From Candidatus Binataceae bacterium (lineage in GTDB: Bacteria > Desulfobacterota > Binatia > Binatales > Binataceae): a DNA stretch of 64,000 nucleotides. The stretch is taken from positions 422,059 to 486,058 of the forward strand of contig DASRHP010000012.1 of NCBI GenBank assembly GCA_035650475.1, in the 5' to 3' direction. Position numbers and translations under genes: made by a program. The notes beneath the pieces are model-generated. The model saw only the letters and a list, made by a program, of their open reading frames with translations, did no database searches and was not told the origin of the DNA. Positions 9,679-19,092 of this stretch are shown here, piece after piece; within the stretch, counting starts at the first letter, position 1, and the number at the start of each line of letters is the position of its first letter.

Positions 9679-11232
9679 CTACTCGATTGGCAGCGCGCCT
9701 GAGGGTACCTGGACCCATCCGCGAGTTTCGTCCTCGGCGGGCGGCTTAGCGGCTGACGGTGCGGGCGGGTTCACGTCGGGGGCGTTGCCGATCGCACGGC
9801 CGAACCCGTTACCGGGCTGGGCGTCAGCACCGTCGGCGTCAACGTCGCCGAAGCGCGCGACCCTTCCGCTGTCAGCCGCGGCGGCTTCGTGCGCAGGCGC
9901 AATCGACGTAGGCGGAATCACGGCGTGCTCAGCCTTGGGCGCAACGACTGCCCCGCTCGCACTCGATGCCGCGGCCGCACGCGCCGTGCTTTTGGCCGGT
10001 ACATTTTCGTCAGGCCTGGCGCCGTCGCTCGCCGTATCGGCTGCCGTGCCCGATTCGCCCGCGTCCACGCCAGAATCCGCGTCAGGCGCACTGGCTACGC
10101 TGCCCGGCGGCGGCAGCGGGATTGAACTGGCGACCGTTGCCGGTACCGGAGCTATCGGAGGTTCCGGACCGGGCATCACGTAGGTCGGGACGCCCGTTTT
10201 TTCTTCGATCGCCTTCTCCAGCTTGAGCGTGTCGATGTAGCCGAGCAGGTTCTGACGGCGCGCTTCGCTGACTGCGTAGCGCCACAGCCCGGGATACATC
10301 CCGTAGAGATCTTCGTGGACCTCGACGTACAACACCCCACCGTGCCATCCGAACTTGACCGGCTGGTAGACGATGCGGCCGGTCGTCCCCACCGGCACCA
10401 TGTGCCACAGGCGGTCGATCGCTTCGGGCGACAGCCGGATGCATCCATGGCTGACCTCCATCCCGACGCCCCACGGATTGTTGGTGCCGTGAATCGCGTA
10501 CTCGGGCAGGTTGAGGTCGAGCCGCCAATGGCCTTCGGGGTTGTCAGGGTCGCCGCCCGGAATCATGTGCTCGGCGTAGCCGTCGCGTTCGAGGTGTTCC
10601 TCGTAGATGTCCTGCGGCACGATCCATGGCGGGTCGTGCTCCTTTGCGGTTACGCGGAAGCTCTTTCCGACCGGTGTCCGCCAGTCGTAGCGTCCCAGGC
10701 CCACCGGGAAGGTATAGACCACGCGAGCGCCGCTGTAGCTCGCGTTCAGCACATGATTTTTGGCATGCGCGTGTTTGCTGCGAGCGCCCTCGAGCTTTGC
10801 GCGCGTCAGTTTGGCCCGGCCGCGCGAATGCGCCACTGCCGGCGGGTAGTAGTAGTATAGCCGCAGCTCAGGCACGTTGATCACGATTCCGGCCCGCGGC
10901 CCGCTGGGCAGGATGTGCTCGGTCGGCAGGACGATGGTTTTGCCGGCGGGTGGCGTCCACCAGTCGATATGGTCGTTGGCGTCGGAGATCTCACGCGCGC
11001 TGACGCCGAACCAACGCCCGATGTCGAGCAGCGTGTCGCCCTTGCGAATCGTGTAGCTCTGGAGCGCGCCGATCATTTCGTCGCGCCCGGTCGGAATCGG
11101 GTAGGCGACTACTGGCCGGCGTGCGAAATCATCTTCGCTCCAGCCGCGCGCGATTTGCGGCGCCGCAACGAGGGCGGCAACCAAGCCCAGCGCCGCACTC
11201 CACCCCAGAAACCGTGCTACTGCCTGATGCAT
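9679..11232 (-). CDS. LysM-L,D-transpeptidase (YkuD domain)
   Basis: 517 residues. A signal peptide (about residues 1-30) is followed by a LysM peptidoglycan-binding module (YTIRKGDTLLDIGRWFGV to IVLPTEHILP). The YkuD catalytic domain has HGTNNPWGVG and SHGCIRL, with catalytic Cys264. The remaining third is a low-complexity Ala/Pro/Ser/Asp-rich tail of no known fold, beginning after VPTYVMPGPEPP. The enzyme should form 3-3 peptidoglycan cross-links or attach proteins to the wall in the periplasm. The tail may span the wall or bind a partner. It converges with the membrane-protein gene, 30 bp apart. Confidence 0.92.
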   Translation of the reverse strand: MHQAVARFLGWSAALGLVAALVAAPQIARGWSEDDFARRPVVAYPIPTGRDEMIGALQSYTIRKGDTLLDIGRWFGVSAREISDANDHIDWWTPPAGKTIVLPTEHILPSGPRAGIVINVPELRLYYYYPPAVAHSRGRAKLTRAKLEGARSKHAHAKNHVLNASYSGARVVYTFPVGLGRYDWRTPVGKSFRVTAKEHDPPWIVPQDIYEEHLERDGYAEHMIPGGDPDNPEGHWRLDLNLPEYAIHGTNNPWGVGMEVSHGCIRLSPEAIDRLWHMVPVGTTGRIVYQPVKFGWHGGVLYVEVHEDLYGMYPGLWRYAVSEARRQNLLGYIDTLKLEKAIEEKTGVPTYVMPGPEPPIAPVPATVASSIPLPPPGSVASAPDADSGVDAGESGTAADTASDGARPDENVPAKSTARAAAASSASGAVVAPKAEHAVIPPTSIAPAHEAAAADSGRVARFGDVDADGADAQPGNGFGRAIGNAPDVNPPAPSAAKPPAEDETRGWVQVPSGALPIE

Positions 11233-11310
11233 GGATTGCTCCGCCCCGGCCCGCCGTCACTCCCCCAGCCCGCGTCGTGCGGCTGCCCAAAAATGATATG
11301 GCAAGGCCGA

Positions 11311-13500
11311 TCACTCGGCAACCGGCCTCAAATTGGCGAACTTAAGCACCAGCAGCTTCGTCCCGCTGCGTTCGAAATGCACCCACGCCTTGGCCGCCGC
11401 GCCACGTCCTTCGCGCCGGCGCACCACGCCGCGCCCGAAGGTCTGATGGACGACACGGGCGCCGATCGGAAAGCCGTCGGTTCCGTCGGCCGCAGTTTCC
11501 TCGTCCTCTCCTAGCTGACTTGTGCTGTAGTCGATATAAGTGCCCACGCCCGGACGGCGCAGTGGCGCGCCCGCACGTTCGGGCGCAATTCGGTTGACAA
11601 GCGCAGGGTCGATCTCGCCGAGGAAGCGCGAGGGGCGCGACTCGCTGCGCTGGCCGTACAACTCGCGGCTCAGCGTGTTGGTCAGGTACAAGAGCCGGCG
11701 TGCCCGGGTCATCCCGACGTAGCACAGTCGGCGCTCCTCCTCGACCTCGCCAGTTTCGTCCTGCGACCGAAAATGCGGGAACAGCCCTTCCTCCATCCCG
11801 GCGATGAACACGACCGGGTACTCCAGCCCCTTGGACGTATGCAGCGTCATCAGGGCGACGCGCCCGCCGCGCTCCCCGACCTGGTCGGCGTCGCTGACCA
11901 AGGCCACGCGTTCGAGAAAGTCGGCGAGCCCGCCGTTGTGCTCCTCGGCGTCGAATGCGTCGGCCGCCGACAGCATCTCGGCGACGTTCTGCCGGCGCGT
12001 CGCCGCGTCCTGCATCCCGTCGAGGTAGGCGGCGAAGCCCGCGCGCGTGATCACTTCGTCGAGGATCGCCCGCACCTTCATCGTCGGCGCGCGGACCGCC
12101 AGCTCATGCATCCAGCCGTAGAGCTCGCCGGCCTGCTTGGCCGCGCGCAGCGCGACGCGCGAGTTGGTTTCCAGCCGCCCTAGCGCCTCGAACAGCGTGA
12201 TGGCGTCTTGCGCGGCGGTTTCCGCGGCGGCCTCCAGGGTCTTGGCGCCCACGCCGCGCGGCGGTGCCCCCACCATCCGCTCGACGCTTATTGCGTCGGC
12301 CGGATTGGCCAGCGCGCGCAGATAGGCGAGCAAATCCTTGACCTCGCGATGCTCGTAAAAGCGCAATCCGCCGACGACGTAATAGGGGACCCGCCGGCGC
12401 ACCAGCGCCTCTTCGAGCACGCGCGCCTGCGCGTTGACGCGGTAGAAGACCACGATGTCCGAGGGGCTGACACCGCCCTCGGCGCACAGGCGGCCTATTT
12501 CGCGTGCGATGAATTCGGCCTCGTCGCGCTCGGTGACGGCGGTCAGGTAGGTGACCGGTTCGCCCGCTTCGTTTTCGGTCCACAGCCGCTTGGCTTTGCG
12601 CTCGCGGTTGTTGCGGATGACCGCATCGGCGGCGGCCAGGATCGTCTTGGTCGAGCGGTAGTTCTGTTCGAGCTTGAAGATCCGGGCGTGCGGAAAGTCG
12701 CGCTCGAAGTCGAGGATGTTGCGGATGTCAGCGCCGCGCCATCGGTAGATCGACTGGTCTTCGTCGCCGACCACGCACAGATTTCCGGTGCGCGCGGAGA
12801 GCGCGCGCACCAGCAGGTACTGCACGCGGTTGGTGTCCTGGTATTCGTCAACCAGCAGATGCTCCGCGCGCCCTTGCCATCTGAGCAGCGCCGCCGGATC
12901 GCGCTCGAAGAGTTGATGGACACCAAGCAGCAGGTCGCTGAAGTCCATCGCATTCATCGCGCGCAGCCGCTCCTGGTACAGCCGGTAGATCGCGGCCAGC
13001 GCGGCGTCGCGCCCGTCGCCGCCGGCCTCGGCGGTGAACGCCTGGGGCGCGCAGCCTTCGTTCTTGAGCTGCTCGATGCGTGCGCGCGCGGCCTCGGCGG
13101 TTGGAGCTCCGGCGATTGCGGCCTCCTCGATCACGCGCCGGAGCACCGCCATCGCATCGCCCTCGTCGAGGATCGAGAAGTTCGGCCGGTAGCCGAGCGC
13201 GCCGGCTTCATGGCGCAGGATGCGCGCGCAGGCCGAGTGAAAAGTGCTCACCCACGGCCATCCCGCAGCGCCGCCGAGCAGCGCCGCGATCCGCTCGCGC
13301 ATCTCGGCCGCCGCCTTGTTGGTGAAGGTCACCGCCAGCGTGTGCGCGGGTGCTGCGCGGCCTTCGGCAATCAGATAGGCGATGCGGTGGGTCAGCACGC
13401 GGGTCTTGCCCGAGCCGGCGCCGGCGAGGATCAGGATCGGGCCGTCCGGCGCGAGCACGGCGTCGCGCTGGGCCGGATTGAGATCGTCGAGGTTAATCAT
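11311..13500 (-). CDS. pcrA: ATP-dependent DNA helicase, PcrA/UvrD type (SF1A)
   Basis: 729 residues from the ATG at 13500; NLDDLNPAQRDAV follows at once, as in PcrA/UvrD. Helicase motifs in order: Q-motif LNPAQ, Walker A AGAGSGKT, VTFTNKAAAEM (Ia), LLVDEYQDTN (II), GDEDQSIYRWRGAD (III), LEQNYRS (IV), MTLHTSKGLEYPVVF (V) and CYVGMTRAR (VI). The C-terminal part has VVHQTFGRGVV, the beta-rich domain that in PcrA/UvrD binds RNA polymerase. It unwinds DNA 3' to 5' in nucleotide excision repair, mismatch repair and replication-transcription conflict resolution. The symbol could equally be uvrD. Confidence 0.95.
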   Translation of the reverse strand: MINLDDLNPAQRDAVLAPDGPILILAGAGSGKTRVLTHRIAYLIAEGRAAPAHTLAVTFTNKAAAEMRERIAALLGGAAGWPWVSTFHSACARILRHEAGALGYRPNFSILDEGDAMAVLRRVIEEAAIAGAPTAEAARARIEQLKNEGCAPQAFTAEAGGDGRDAALAAIYRLYQERLRAMNAMDFSDLLLGVHQLFERDPAALLRWQGRAEHLLVDEYQDTNRVQYLLVRALSARTGNLCVVGDEDQSIYRWRGADIRNILDFERDFPHARIFKLEQNYRSTKTILAAADAVIRNNRERKAKRLWTENEAGEPVTYLTAVTERDEAEFIAREIGRLCAEGGVSPSDIVVFYRVNAQARVLEEALVRRRVPYYVVGGLRFYEHREVKDLLAYLRALANPADAISVERMVGAPPRGVGAKTLEAAAETAAQDAITLFEALGRLETNSRVALRAAKQAGELYGWMHELAVRAPTMKVRAILDEVITRAGFAAYLDGMQDAATRRQNVAEMLSAADAFDAEEHNGGLADFLERVALVSDADQVGERGGRVALMTLHTSKGLEYPVVFIAGMEEGLFPHFRSQDETGEVEEERRLCYVGMTRARRLLYLTNTLSRELYGQRSESRPSRFLGEIDPALVNRIAPERAGAPLRRPGVGTYIDYSTSQLGEDEETAADGTDGFPIGARVVHQTFGRGVVRRREGRGAAAKAWVHFERSGTKLLVLKFANLRPVAE

Positions 13501-13726
13501 GTTTGACGGAACGGCGGCACGGCACGACGATGCGCGCAAGCCCGCCCGAAGAAGATAACCACTTCGGGCGGCGCAGAAAACCGGCAGGGCGAACGTCGGC
13601 ACGCGATGCTGTGGACAATTCACGAATCGCGCGCGCCTCTCTGATAGGATCCGATCGCACTGAGCGCACAGCAGCGGCGCGCCGGCACGCGGATTGGTGC
13701 CGCGCGGCGCACCGCCGGATGAGGCG

Positions 13727-14398
13727 ATGGCCAGGTATCAGCCGCATGACACGTTCTATCGCAAGGCGCGCGAGCGTGGATTGCCCTCGCGCGCGGCGTT
13801 CAAGATCGAGGAGCTGCTCGCGCGCTTTCGTCTTGTGCGCGCGGGCGCGCGCATTGTCGATCTCGGATGTGCGCCGGGCGGATGGCTCACGCTGCTCGCC
13901 GAAGCGGCCGGACCCGAGGGCAAGGTGGTCGGCGTCGATCTCTCCGCGTGCCCGCCGCCGGTTCCCAATGTCGCCACCCTGGTCGGCGACATCCGCGAAG
14001 CCGCCACGGTCAAGGCGGTCGGCGCGGCGCTGGGCGGCGGCGCCGATCTGGTGACCAGCGACCTTGCGCCAAAGCTCAGCGGCATCGCCGAGCGCGACCA
14101 GGCCCGGATGGCCGAGTTGGCAGAGGCGGCGCTTGCATGCGCACGCAGGCTGCTCAGGCCGGGCGGCGCGATGGTGGTCAAGCTGTTCATGGGCGGCGAC
14201 TTTCAAAGCGTCGTGCGCGGGTTTGAGCGCGACTTTGAGCGCGTCGAGCTCACCCGCCCGCGCGCAAGCCGCCCCGGCTCGTCTGAATTGTATGTAATCG
14301 CACGCGGATTTCGTCCCGGCGCGGCCGGTCGCCGCGTCAAAAGCGCTGGCGTCCGCGGCTTGGCGGGGGTCTTGGAAAATCCCGAAACGGAGGGATAG
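13727..14398 (+). CDS. rlmE: 23S rRNA (uridine-2'-O) methyltransferase RlmE/FtsJ
   Basis: 223 residues from the ATG at 13727; a TTG at 13694 is a less likely alternative. The SAM-binding motif is VDLGCAPGGW. The K-D-K-E catalytic tetrad is Lys26 (SRAAFKIEEL), Asp112 (TSDLAPKLSG), Lys152 (VVKLFMGGDF) and Glu187 (SSELYVIA). RlmE methylates U2552 (E. coli numbering) in the peptidyl-transferase A loop during 50S maturation. It is divergent from the helicase gene and followed 8 bp later by the BFN-PDZ gene. Confidence 0.94.
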   Translation: MARYQPHDTFYRKARERGLPSRAAFKIEELLARFRLVRAGARIVDLGCAPGGWLTLLAEAAGPEGKVVGVDLSACPPPVPNVATLVGDIREAATVKAVGAALGGGADLVTSDLAPKLSGIAERDQARMAELAEAALACARRLLRPGGAMVVKLFMGGDFQSVVRGFERDFERVELTRPRASRPGSSELYVIARGFRPGAAGRRVKSAGVRGLAGVLENPETEG

Positions 14399-14406
14399 GT
14401 TAGGGC

Positions 14407-15243
14407 ATGATGCATCGGCGAACAGCGCCGCGGTTCGTCGCCCTGCTGGCCGCCGCGCTCGGGTCGGTGCTCTTTGCCGCGTGCGCCGGAAGGCACGACG
14501 TCGGCCCGGCGCCCGACCAGGTGCGGGTCGAGGTTGCCAACGTCGGCTTCGACGATCAGAGCGGGGCGCATTATGTGCTGCTCGAGGATCTGTCCGGCAA
14601 GCGGGGCCTGCAAATCCTGATCGGCGACGAAGAAGCGCGCGCGATCATGCGCGAGATGCGCGGGATCAAGCCTGAGCGCCCGCTCACCCACGATCTCCTG
14701 CGCAACGTCATCGAGCGTACCGGCAACCATGTCGATCGGGTGGTGATCACCGGCCTGCACGATCAGGTCTACTACGCCGACATCGTTCTTGATCACGGGC
14801 GGTTGCGGGTGGACAGCCGGCCGAGCGACGCGATCGCGCTAGCGATGGGACTGGGCGCGCCGATCTTCGTGAACGATCATCTCTTTCAGCCCGCCGCCGC
14901 GTTGGGGCGGCGTGGACCCGCGCGCGCGAGCCTGCCGCCGACCTTCGCGGCCGAAGGTATCTCGGTGCAGGAGCTGAGCGCGCCGATTGCGGGCTACTTC
15001 GGCGTTGCTCCGCAAAGCGGCGTGCTGGTGGCCGAGGTTTCGGGCCCGGGCGCGCGCGCCGGGCTTAAGCGGGGCGATATCGTGACCGCGGTCGAGGGGC
15101 ACGCGGTGCGCTCGCCGACCGATTTCATCGCGGCGTTCGCCGCGGTCAAGGGCTCTGCGTCGGTCACGCTCAGCGTGCTGCGCGCCGGCCGCACCCATCT
15201 GATCCGGATCGCGCGCGAGAAAATTGCGCGTTCCGGCCGTTAG
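14407..15243 (+). CDS. Lipoprotein with bifunctional nuclease (BFN/DUF151) and PDZ domains
   Basis: 278 residues; tandem ATGs at 14407 and 14410. The signal peptide ends with an LFAAC lipobox, so export and lipidation are likely. Residues about 38-160 are a BFN/DUF151 domain (LQILIGDEEARAI, RPLTHDLLRNVI, VDSRPSDAIALA). The C-terminus is a PDZ domain (SGVLVAEVSGPGARAGLKRGDIV). BFN proteins in other bacteria are cytoplasmic, so an exported BFN-PDZ combination is notable. A periplasmic regulatory or protease-associated role is possible but unproven. It meets the DUF6178 gene tail to tail with a 4-bp overlap. Confidence 0.82.
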   Translation: MMHRRTAPRFVALLAAALGSVLFAACAGRHDVGPAPDQVRVEVANVGFDDQSGAHYVLLEDLSGKRGLQILIGDEEARAIMREMRGIKPERPLTHDLLRNVIERTGNHVDRVVITGLHDQVYYADIVLDHGRLRVDSRPSDAIALAMGLGAPIFVNDHLFQPAAALGRRGPARASLPPTFAAEGISVQELSAPIAGYFGVAPQSGVLVAEVSGPGARAGLKRGDIVTAVEGHAVRSPTDFIAAFAAVKGSASVTLSVLRAGRTHLIRIAREKIARSGR

Positions 15244-16952
15244 CCGCGGCGGACGAGCAGGCTACGGATAAAACGCGGGTCGATCGCGCGCGGGTCGAGC
15301 TCGGCGAGGTCGTCTTCGAGCATGTTGAGGCAGGAGCCGACGAAGGCTCCGCTCCGCCGGCGCATTGTCTCGTCCATCCGCGCTGCCATCTCGGCTTCGA
15401 TCTGCTCGCGGAAGCTTTCCTTGAGTCGGGCCGGACGTCCGCCGGCCGTCATCATCGCGGCGTACGCCTCGCCCAGCCGGCTCGCCTCTATCGGCGCGGG
15501 CACGAGCCTGTGCTCCAGGGCGTGGCGCGCGAAGGCGGTTATCAGAATCTGGCCGAGCCGGATTTCGCGGCCGGCGGTTTCGGCGCGGAAGGCGGGCGTT
15601 GCGATGTCGATTCCGAGCAGTGCGCGGAACAGCTCGCGCATGGTTTCGATTTCTTCCAGCACAGAGTGGGCCAGATGGAGGTCGCGCATCGCCCGAAACT
15701 CGCGCATTGCAACCGCGCCCTGGCCGTCGAGTCCGCCGTAAAACTGGGGACGGTGGCGTACAAAGCCGGCCAGCGCCTCGCGATAGGGCGAATCGAGGTA
15801 GGGGACTTCGCGCGTGCGCGCAGGGTCGAGGCCAAGCGCCGCCATCGTGCGCTCGGCGCGCTTGCGCAGGTCGACCGTCAGGCTGACGCCAAGCCGCAGG
15901 AGCAGCTTGAGATGGGTGTCGCGCAGATGCTCGATCGCGGTTTGAAGGTCGCCGCCGGCGAGATTCTCCAGCGCGAGGTTGAGGTAGTTGTGGGTCATTT
16001 CGACCGCCGCGCGCACGGCCTCGAGATCGCCGAAATCGACCGCCAGCGCGACCAAAACCTGGTTGCTGACCAGCGCCATCTCGGCGCGCAATTGGCGCTG
16101 GCCCTGGGCGGCGAAACCGGCCGTAAGCGCGGTGTTGAACAGCGACTGGTCGGCGCCGAGCGCGACCGGCGCCATCGCGTGGGGTACCAGTTCGTCGTCG
16201 CGCAGGAGGTCGGCGCGGCTGGGCGTTGTGTAAGTGGCGCGGATGTTGACGAAGTTGCGCGGGTCGAGATAGGCGAAGACGTCCTGCGCTTCGAAGTAGT
16301 CGGGAAAGCCACGATCGCTTAGCCGCGCGCGCCGGAACTGGTAGGCCTGCTCCTCCAGCTCGGCCTGCACTCCCCAGTAAATTTCCTCCATCAGCGCGGT
16401 GAAGTAGGTGTAGTCGCGCTCGAAGACCTCCTCGAGGAAATCGACCAGCAGCTGAAGGATCGAATCGTGGCGCTGGAACTCGATGAGATAGTGCTCGTCG
16501 AACTGGACGAAACGGTCAGAAGGGACGTCAGCGGCGGAGGCCGGGTCGTCGAGCCGGTGGACGCGGAAGTACTGGCGCAGCAACAGCGCCATCATTTCGC
16601 GGTCGAGCGCCATCAGCGCGTCCGCCATCCGCTTGCGCCCGGCTTCGGCCAGCGCCTCGATCCACTCGCGCATCCGCTCCAGATTGGGCCGGTCGCGCGT
16701 CCAGCAGTCGAGGTCGAACAGGCCCTTGACCTGTTCGGGAATCGCCAGGCTCAGCAGGTCGCCCGAGTCCGCGCTGCCGATTTCCTTGAGCGTGTAGAAA
16801 AGCGTCTCGGGCGAGAACGATTGCACCAGCCGCTCGGCCTCGGGCGCCGACAGGATGAGGTCGCGCTTCTGGCGCGCAGGCAGCCCGTACAGGAATTCGA
16901 GCTTCTCCTTGAAGGGGAGGCTGAGAAACTCCTTCTCTCGCGTCGCCGACAT
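15240..16952 (-). CDS. DUF6178 family protein
   Basis: 570 residues from the ATG at 16952; no clear Shine-Dalgarno sequence. The N-terminal stretch LPFKEKLEFLYGLPARQKRDLILSA-type (the segment at residues 13-32 and beyond), the EVFERDYTYFTALMEEI segment and DVFAYLDPRNFV match the large, mostly helical DUF6178 proteins known mainly from deltaproteobacterial lineages. No catalytic motif, signal peptide or membrane segment was seen, so it is probably a soluble cytoplasmic protein of unknown role. Neighbours give no operon context. Confidence 0.75.
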   Translation of the reverse strand: MSATREKEFLSLPFKEKLEFLYGLPARQKRDLILSAPEAERLVQSFSPETLFYTLKEIGSADSGDLLSLAIPEQVKGLFDLDCWTRDRPNLERMREWIEALAEAGRKRMADALMALDREMMALLLRQYFRVHRLDDPASAADVPSDRFVQFDEHYLIEFQRHDSILQLLVDFLEEVFERDYTYFTALMEEIYWGVQAELEEQAYQFRRARLSDRGFPDYFEAQDVFAYLDPRNFVNIRATYTTPSRADLLRDDELVPHAMAPVALGADQSLFNTALTAGFAAQGQRQLRAEMALVSNQVLVALAVDFGDLEAVRAAVEMTHNYLNLALENLAGGDLQTAIEHLRDTHLKLLLRLGVSLTVDLRKRAERTMAALGLDPARTREVPYLDSPYREALAGFVRHRPQFYGGLDGQGAVAMREFRAMRDLHLAHSVLEEIETMRELFRALLGIDIATPAFRAETAGREIRLGQILITAFARHALEHRLVPAPIEASRLGEAYAAMMTAGGRPARLKESFREQIEAEMAARMDETMRRRSGAFVGSCLNMLEDDLAELDPRAIDPRFIRSLLVRRG

Positions 16953-17121
16953 TGAACAGAATGCGTGCGCTCGGGCGCCTGACTAACGCTCCCTTCCTTG
17001 AGTACCATGCGCGCCGCGCGCGGGCCAGCAAGCCTGCGCAAATCGGCTTCTACCGCGTCGGTGCGTCGTCGTGTTAAACTGATTTCATTCAGGAAACGGC
17101 GAAGGGGGTCCGCAAAGCGGC

Positions 17122-17928
17122 GTGAAGCGCACGGTGGAGAGAAAGGTCGCGCTCACGATCGCGGGCAGCGACCCTGGCGGCGGCGCCGGCTTCCAGGCCG
17201 ACCTCAAGACCTTCGCCGCGCTCGGCGTTTATGGCTACTCGACAATTACCGCGGTCATCGCGCAGAACAGCGCGACGGTCAGCCGCTGCCTCCCGGTCGA
17301 TCCCGCGATGGTGGCGGCACAGGTCGAGACGTTGGCCGCCGAGCGCCCGCCGGACGCGATCAAGACCGGCGCGCTGGGCACCGCAGCGATCGTCGAGGCC
17401 GTCGCCGACACGCTTGCCCGCCTGCAGCTTGCCGCTCCGGTCGTCGATCCGGTGCTGATCTCGACCAGCGGGGCTCGCCTGCTCGATCGCGCCGGCGAAC
17501 GCGTCCTGCGCGAGCGGGTCTTTCCGCTGGCGCGGATTGTTACTCCGAACCTCGCCGAGGCGCAGGCGCTGTGCGGCATCCGCGAATCCAACGCCGCCGC
17601 GATCCGCGAGATGGCGCGCGTGCTGCGCGCCGCGGGCGCGCGCGCGGTGCTGATCAAGGGCGGGCATCTCAATTCACCCTCCGAGGCAACCGACCTGCTC
17701 TACGACGGGCGTGGATTTACGGTCCTGCGCGCGGAACGGATCGCGGGCGGCGGGGCGCACGGTCTGGGATGCGCGCTGTCGGCGGCGATCGCCGCCTACC
17801 TGGCGCTCGGGATGGAGTTGGCCGAGGCGGTGCGCGGTGCCAAGCAGTACGTGAGCGCGGCGCTGCGCGCGAGCTTCAAGCTCGGCGCCAGCGCCCGCCC
17901 CCTGCTCGACCACTTTGTACGCAGATAG
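17122..17928 (+). CDS. thiD: Hydroxymethylpyrimidine/phosphomethylpyrimidine kinase
   Basis: 268 residues from a GTG at 17122 behind a distant AGGGGG; a second GTG at 17134 is possible. It is a ribokinase-fold enzyme with TIAGSDPGGGAGFQADLKTF (substrate and phosphate binding), VVDPVLIST, ITPNLAEA-like VTPNLAEAQAL, and ALIKGGH-like VLIKGGH. The anion-hole region normally GTGC reads GGGAHGLGCALSAAIAA here. ThiD phosphorylates HMP and then HMP-P for thiamine synthesis. No other thi gene is nearby, and the 169-bp leader lacks recognisable TPP-riboswitch (thi-box) sequences. Confidence 0.9.
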   Translation: MKRTVERKVALTIAGSDPGGGAGFQADLKTFAALGVYGYSTITAVIAQNSATVSRCLPVDPAMVAAQVETLAAERPPDAIKTGALGTAAIVEAVADTLARLQLAAPVVDPVLISTSGARLLDRAGERVLRERVFPLARIVTPNLAEAQALCGIRESNAAAIREMARVLRAAGARAVLIKGGHLNSPSEATDLLYDGRGFTVLRAERIAGGGAHGLGCALSAAIAAYLALGMELAEAVRGAKQYVSAALRASFKLGASARPLLDHFVRR

Positions 17929-17974
17929 GCGCCCGACAGGTAGCGCACAATCGAGGCCGCCATCCGCTCGAAGT

Positions 17975-18427
17975 TCAGCGCGCCAGGAATTCCGCCAGCG
18001 CGGCGGCGAGGTTGTGGCTCGGCTCGTTGCCGGTGCCAAGCTTGACCAGCGCATAGCGCTCATCGGCGTCGAACCGCTCCCAAACCGCCTGGTCGAGCTT
18101 GACGCCTGCCATGCGTGCGCGTTCGGCGAGTTGCGACGGCAGTTCGCGCGGCGGATCAGCAACCGCGCGCTGCGCTTCACTGAGCTCCCGCGGCTCCTCG
18201 CCCCTGGCGCGGCGAACTGCCTCGCTGATGAACAGCCGCAGCGCTTCGCGCTCCTCGGCGGACGTGTCAGGCAGATGGCACACGGCCAGCCGCTCGCCGC
18301 GGCCGAGCGCCTGCCATTGCTCCAGCGCGATCTTGATGCCGACCCGGTCCAGCTTGCGGCGCACCGCCATCGGCACGCACGCCAGCGTCGTATAGATCTC
18401 GTCCTCGAACTTGAACCGGCGCATCAT
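17975..18427 (-). CDS. Nitrate reductase-associated-family protein (Nitr_red_assoc)
   Basis: 150 residues, starting at tandem ATGs (18427/18424) behind GGAAGG. The opening FKFEDEIYTTLACVPMAVRRKLDRVGIK and the following EQWQALGRGER..HLP (split here into positions about 5-32 and 36-54) match the small conserved protein found next to nitrate-assimilation genes in cyanobacteria. Its biochemical role is unknown. Here it is divergent from the formate dehydrogenase operon, another bis-MGD molybdoenzyme system. That suggests a role tied to molybdoenzymes rather than to nitrate itself. The family call is from memory of the motif pattern. Confidence 0.68.
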   Translation of the reverse strand: MMRRFKFEDEIYTTLACVPMAVRRKLDRVGIKIALEQWQALGRGERLAVCHLPDTSAEEREALRLFISEAVRRARGEEPRELSEAQRAVADPPRELPSQLAERARMAGVKLDQAVWERFDADERYALVKLGTGNEPSHNLAAALAEFLAR

Positions 18428-18606
18428 CGCGGAGCCTTCCCTCCGCTCCGAATCATAGCACCGTCGGGTGCAAGAAGGAGCGGCGCGCGGCGGGCCAGAC
18501 TCTTTCCCCAGGAACCTTCAGGCCAGCCCTTGACGAGGGCGGCGCTTAGGGTGGACGCTAAACGTGGGGGCCGGGGGATGCCTGCTCGGCGGGGCGGAGT
18601 TGATTT

Positions 18607-19092
18607 ATGGACCGGCACTACGAGGCTTTCGATCCCGCGACGGTTGAGGCAATCGTTTCGCGCCTGCGGCAGCGCCCCGGTGCGTTGATGCTCATTCTGC
18701 ACGAGGTGCAGGATCGTTTCGGCTATATCCCGCACGACAGCATTCCGATAATCGCGCGCGCGCTCAATATCACGCGCGCCGAGACCCACGGCGTCGCCTC
18801 CTTCTACCACGATTTCCGCCGTCAGCCGCCGGGCCGCAACGTGATTCGGCTCTGCCGCGCTGAGTCGTGCCAGGCGATGGGCGCGGCGGCGCTCGCTGAT
18901 CACGTGCGCGATCGCCTGGGCGTTGACTTTGGCGAAACCACGCCCGACGGCGCTTTCACGCTCGAGGCGGTCTATTGCCTGGGCAACTGCGGATGCTCGC
19001 CGGCGATGATGGTAAATCACGATCCCCACGGGCGGGTCAACGCGGCGCGCTTCGACGAGATACTCGCCGCGCTCAGGGAGAGCCTGCGATGA
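18607..19092 (+). CDS. fdsG: NAD-dependent formate dehydrogenase gamma subunit (NuoE-like)
   Basis: 161 residues from the ATG at 18607 with GGAG eight bases upstream. Thioredoxin-like [2Fe-2S] subunit; cluster cysteines lie in LCRAESCQAMG and CLGNCGCSPAMMVN. GYIPHDSI and THGVASFYHDFR match the NuoE/HoxE/FdsG family. In the soluble FdsABGD complex it relays electrons between the FMN subunit and the Fe-S chain. It is first in the operon and overlaps fdsB by 4 bp (ATGA). Confidence 0.93.
   Translation: MDRHYEAFDPATVEAIVSRLRQRPGALMLILHEVQDRFGYIPHDSIPIIARALNITRAETHGVASFYHDFRRQPPGRNVIRLCRAESCQAMGAAALADHVRDRLGVDFGETTPDGAFTLEAVYCLGNCGCSPAMMVNHDPHGRVNAARFDEILAALRESLR

Noticed and set aside
12208..13506. 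Long plus-strand open frame (432 codons) opposite the helicase gene
   Set aside because: It is an antisense shadow of a clear PcrA/UvrD gene in GC-rich DNA; its composition is His/Arg/Ala-rich with no domain signal.
16953..17121. Possible TPP riboswitch before thiD
   Set aside because: The conserved CUGAGA and downstream thi-box sequences are not present.
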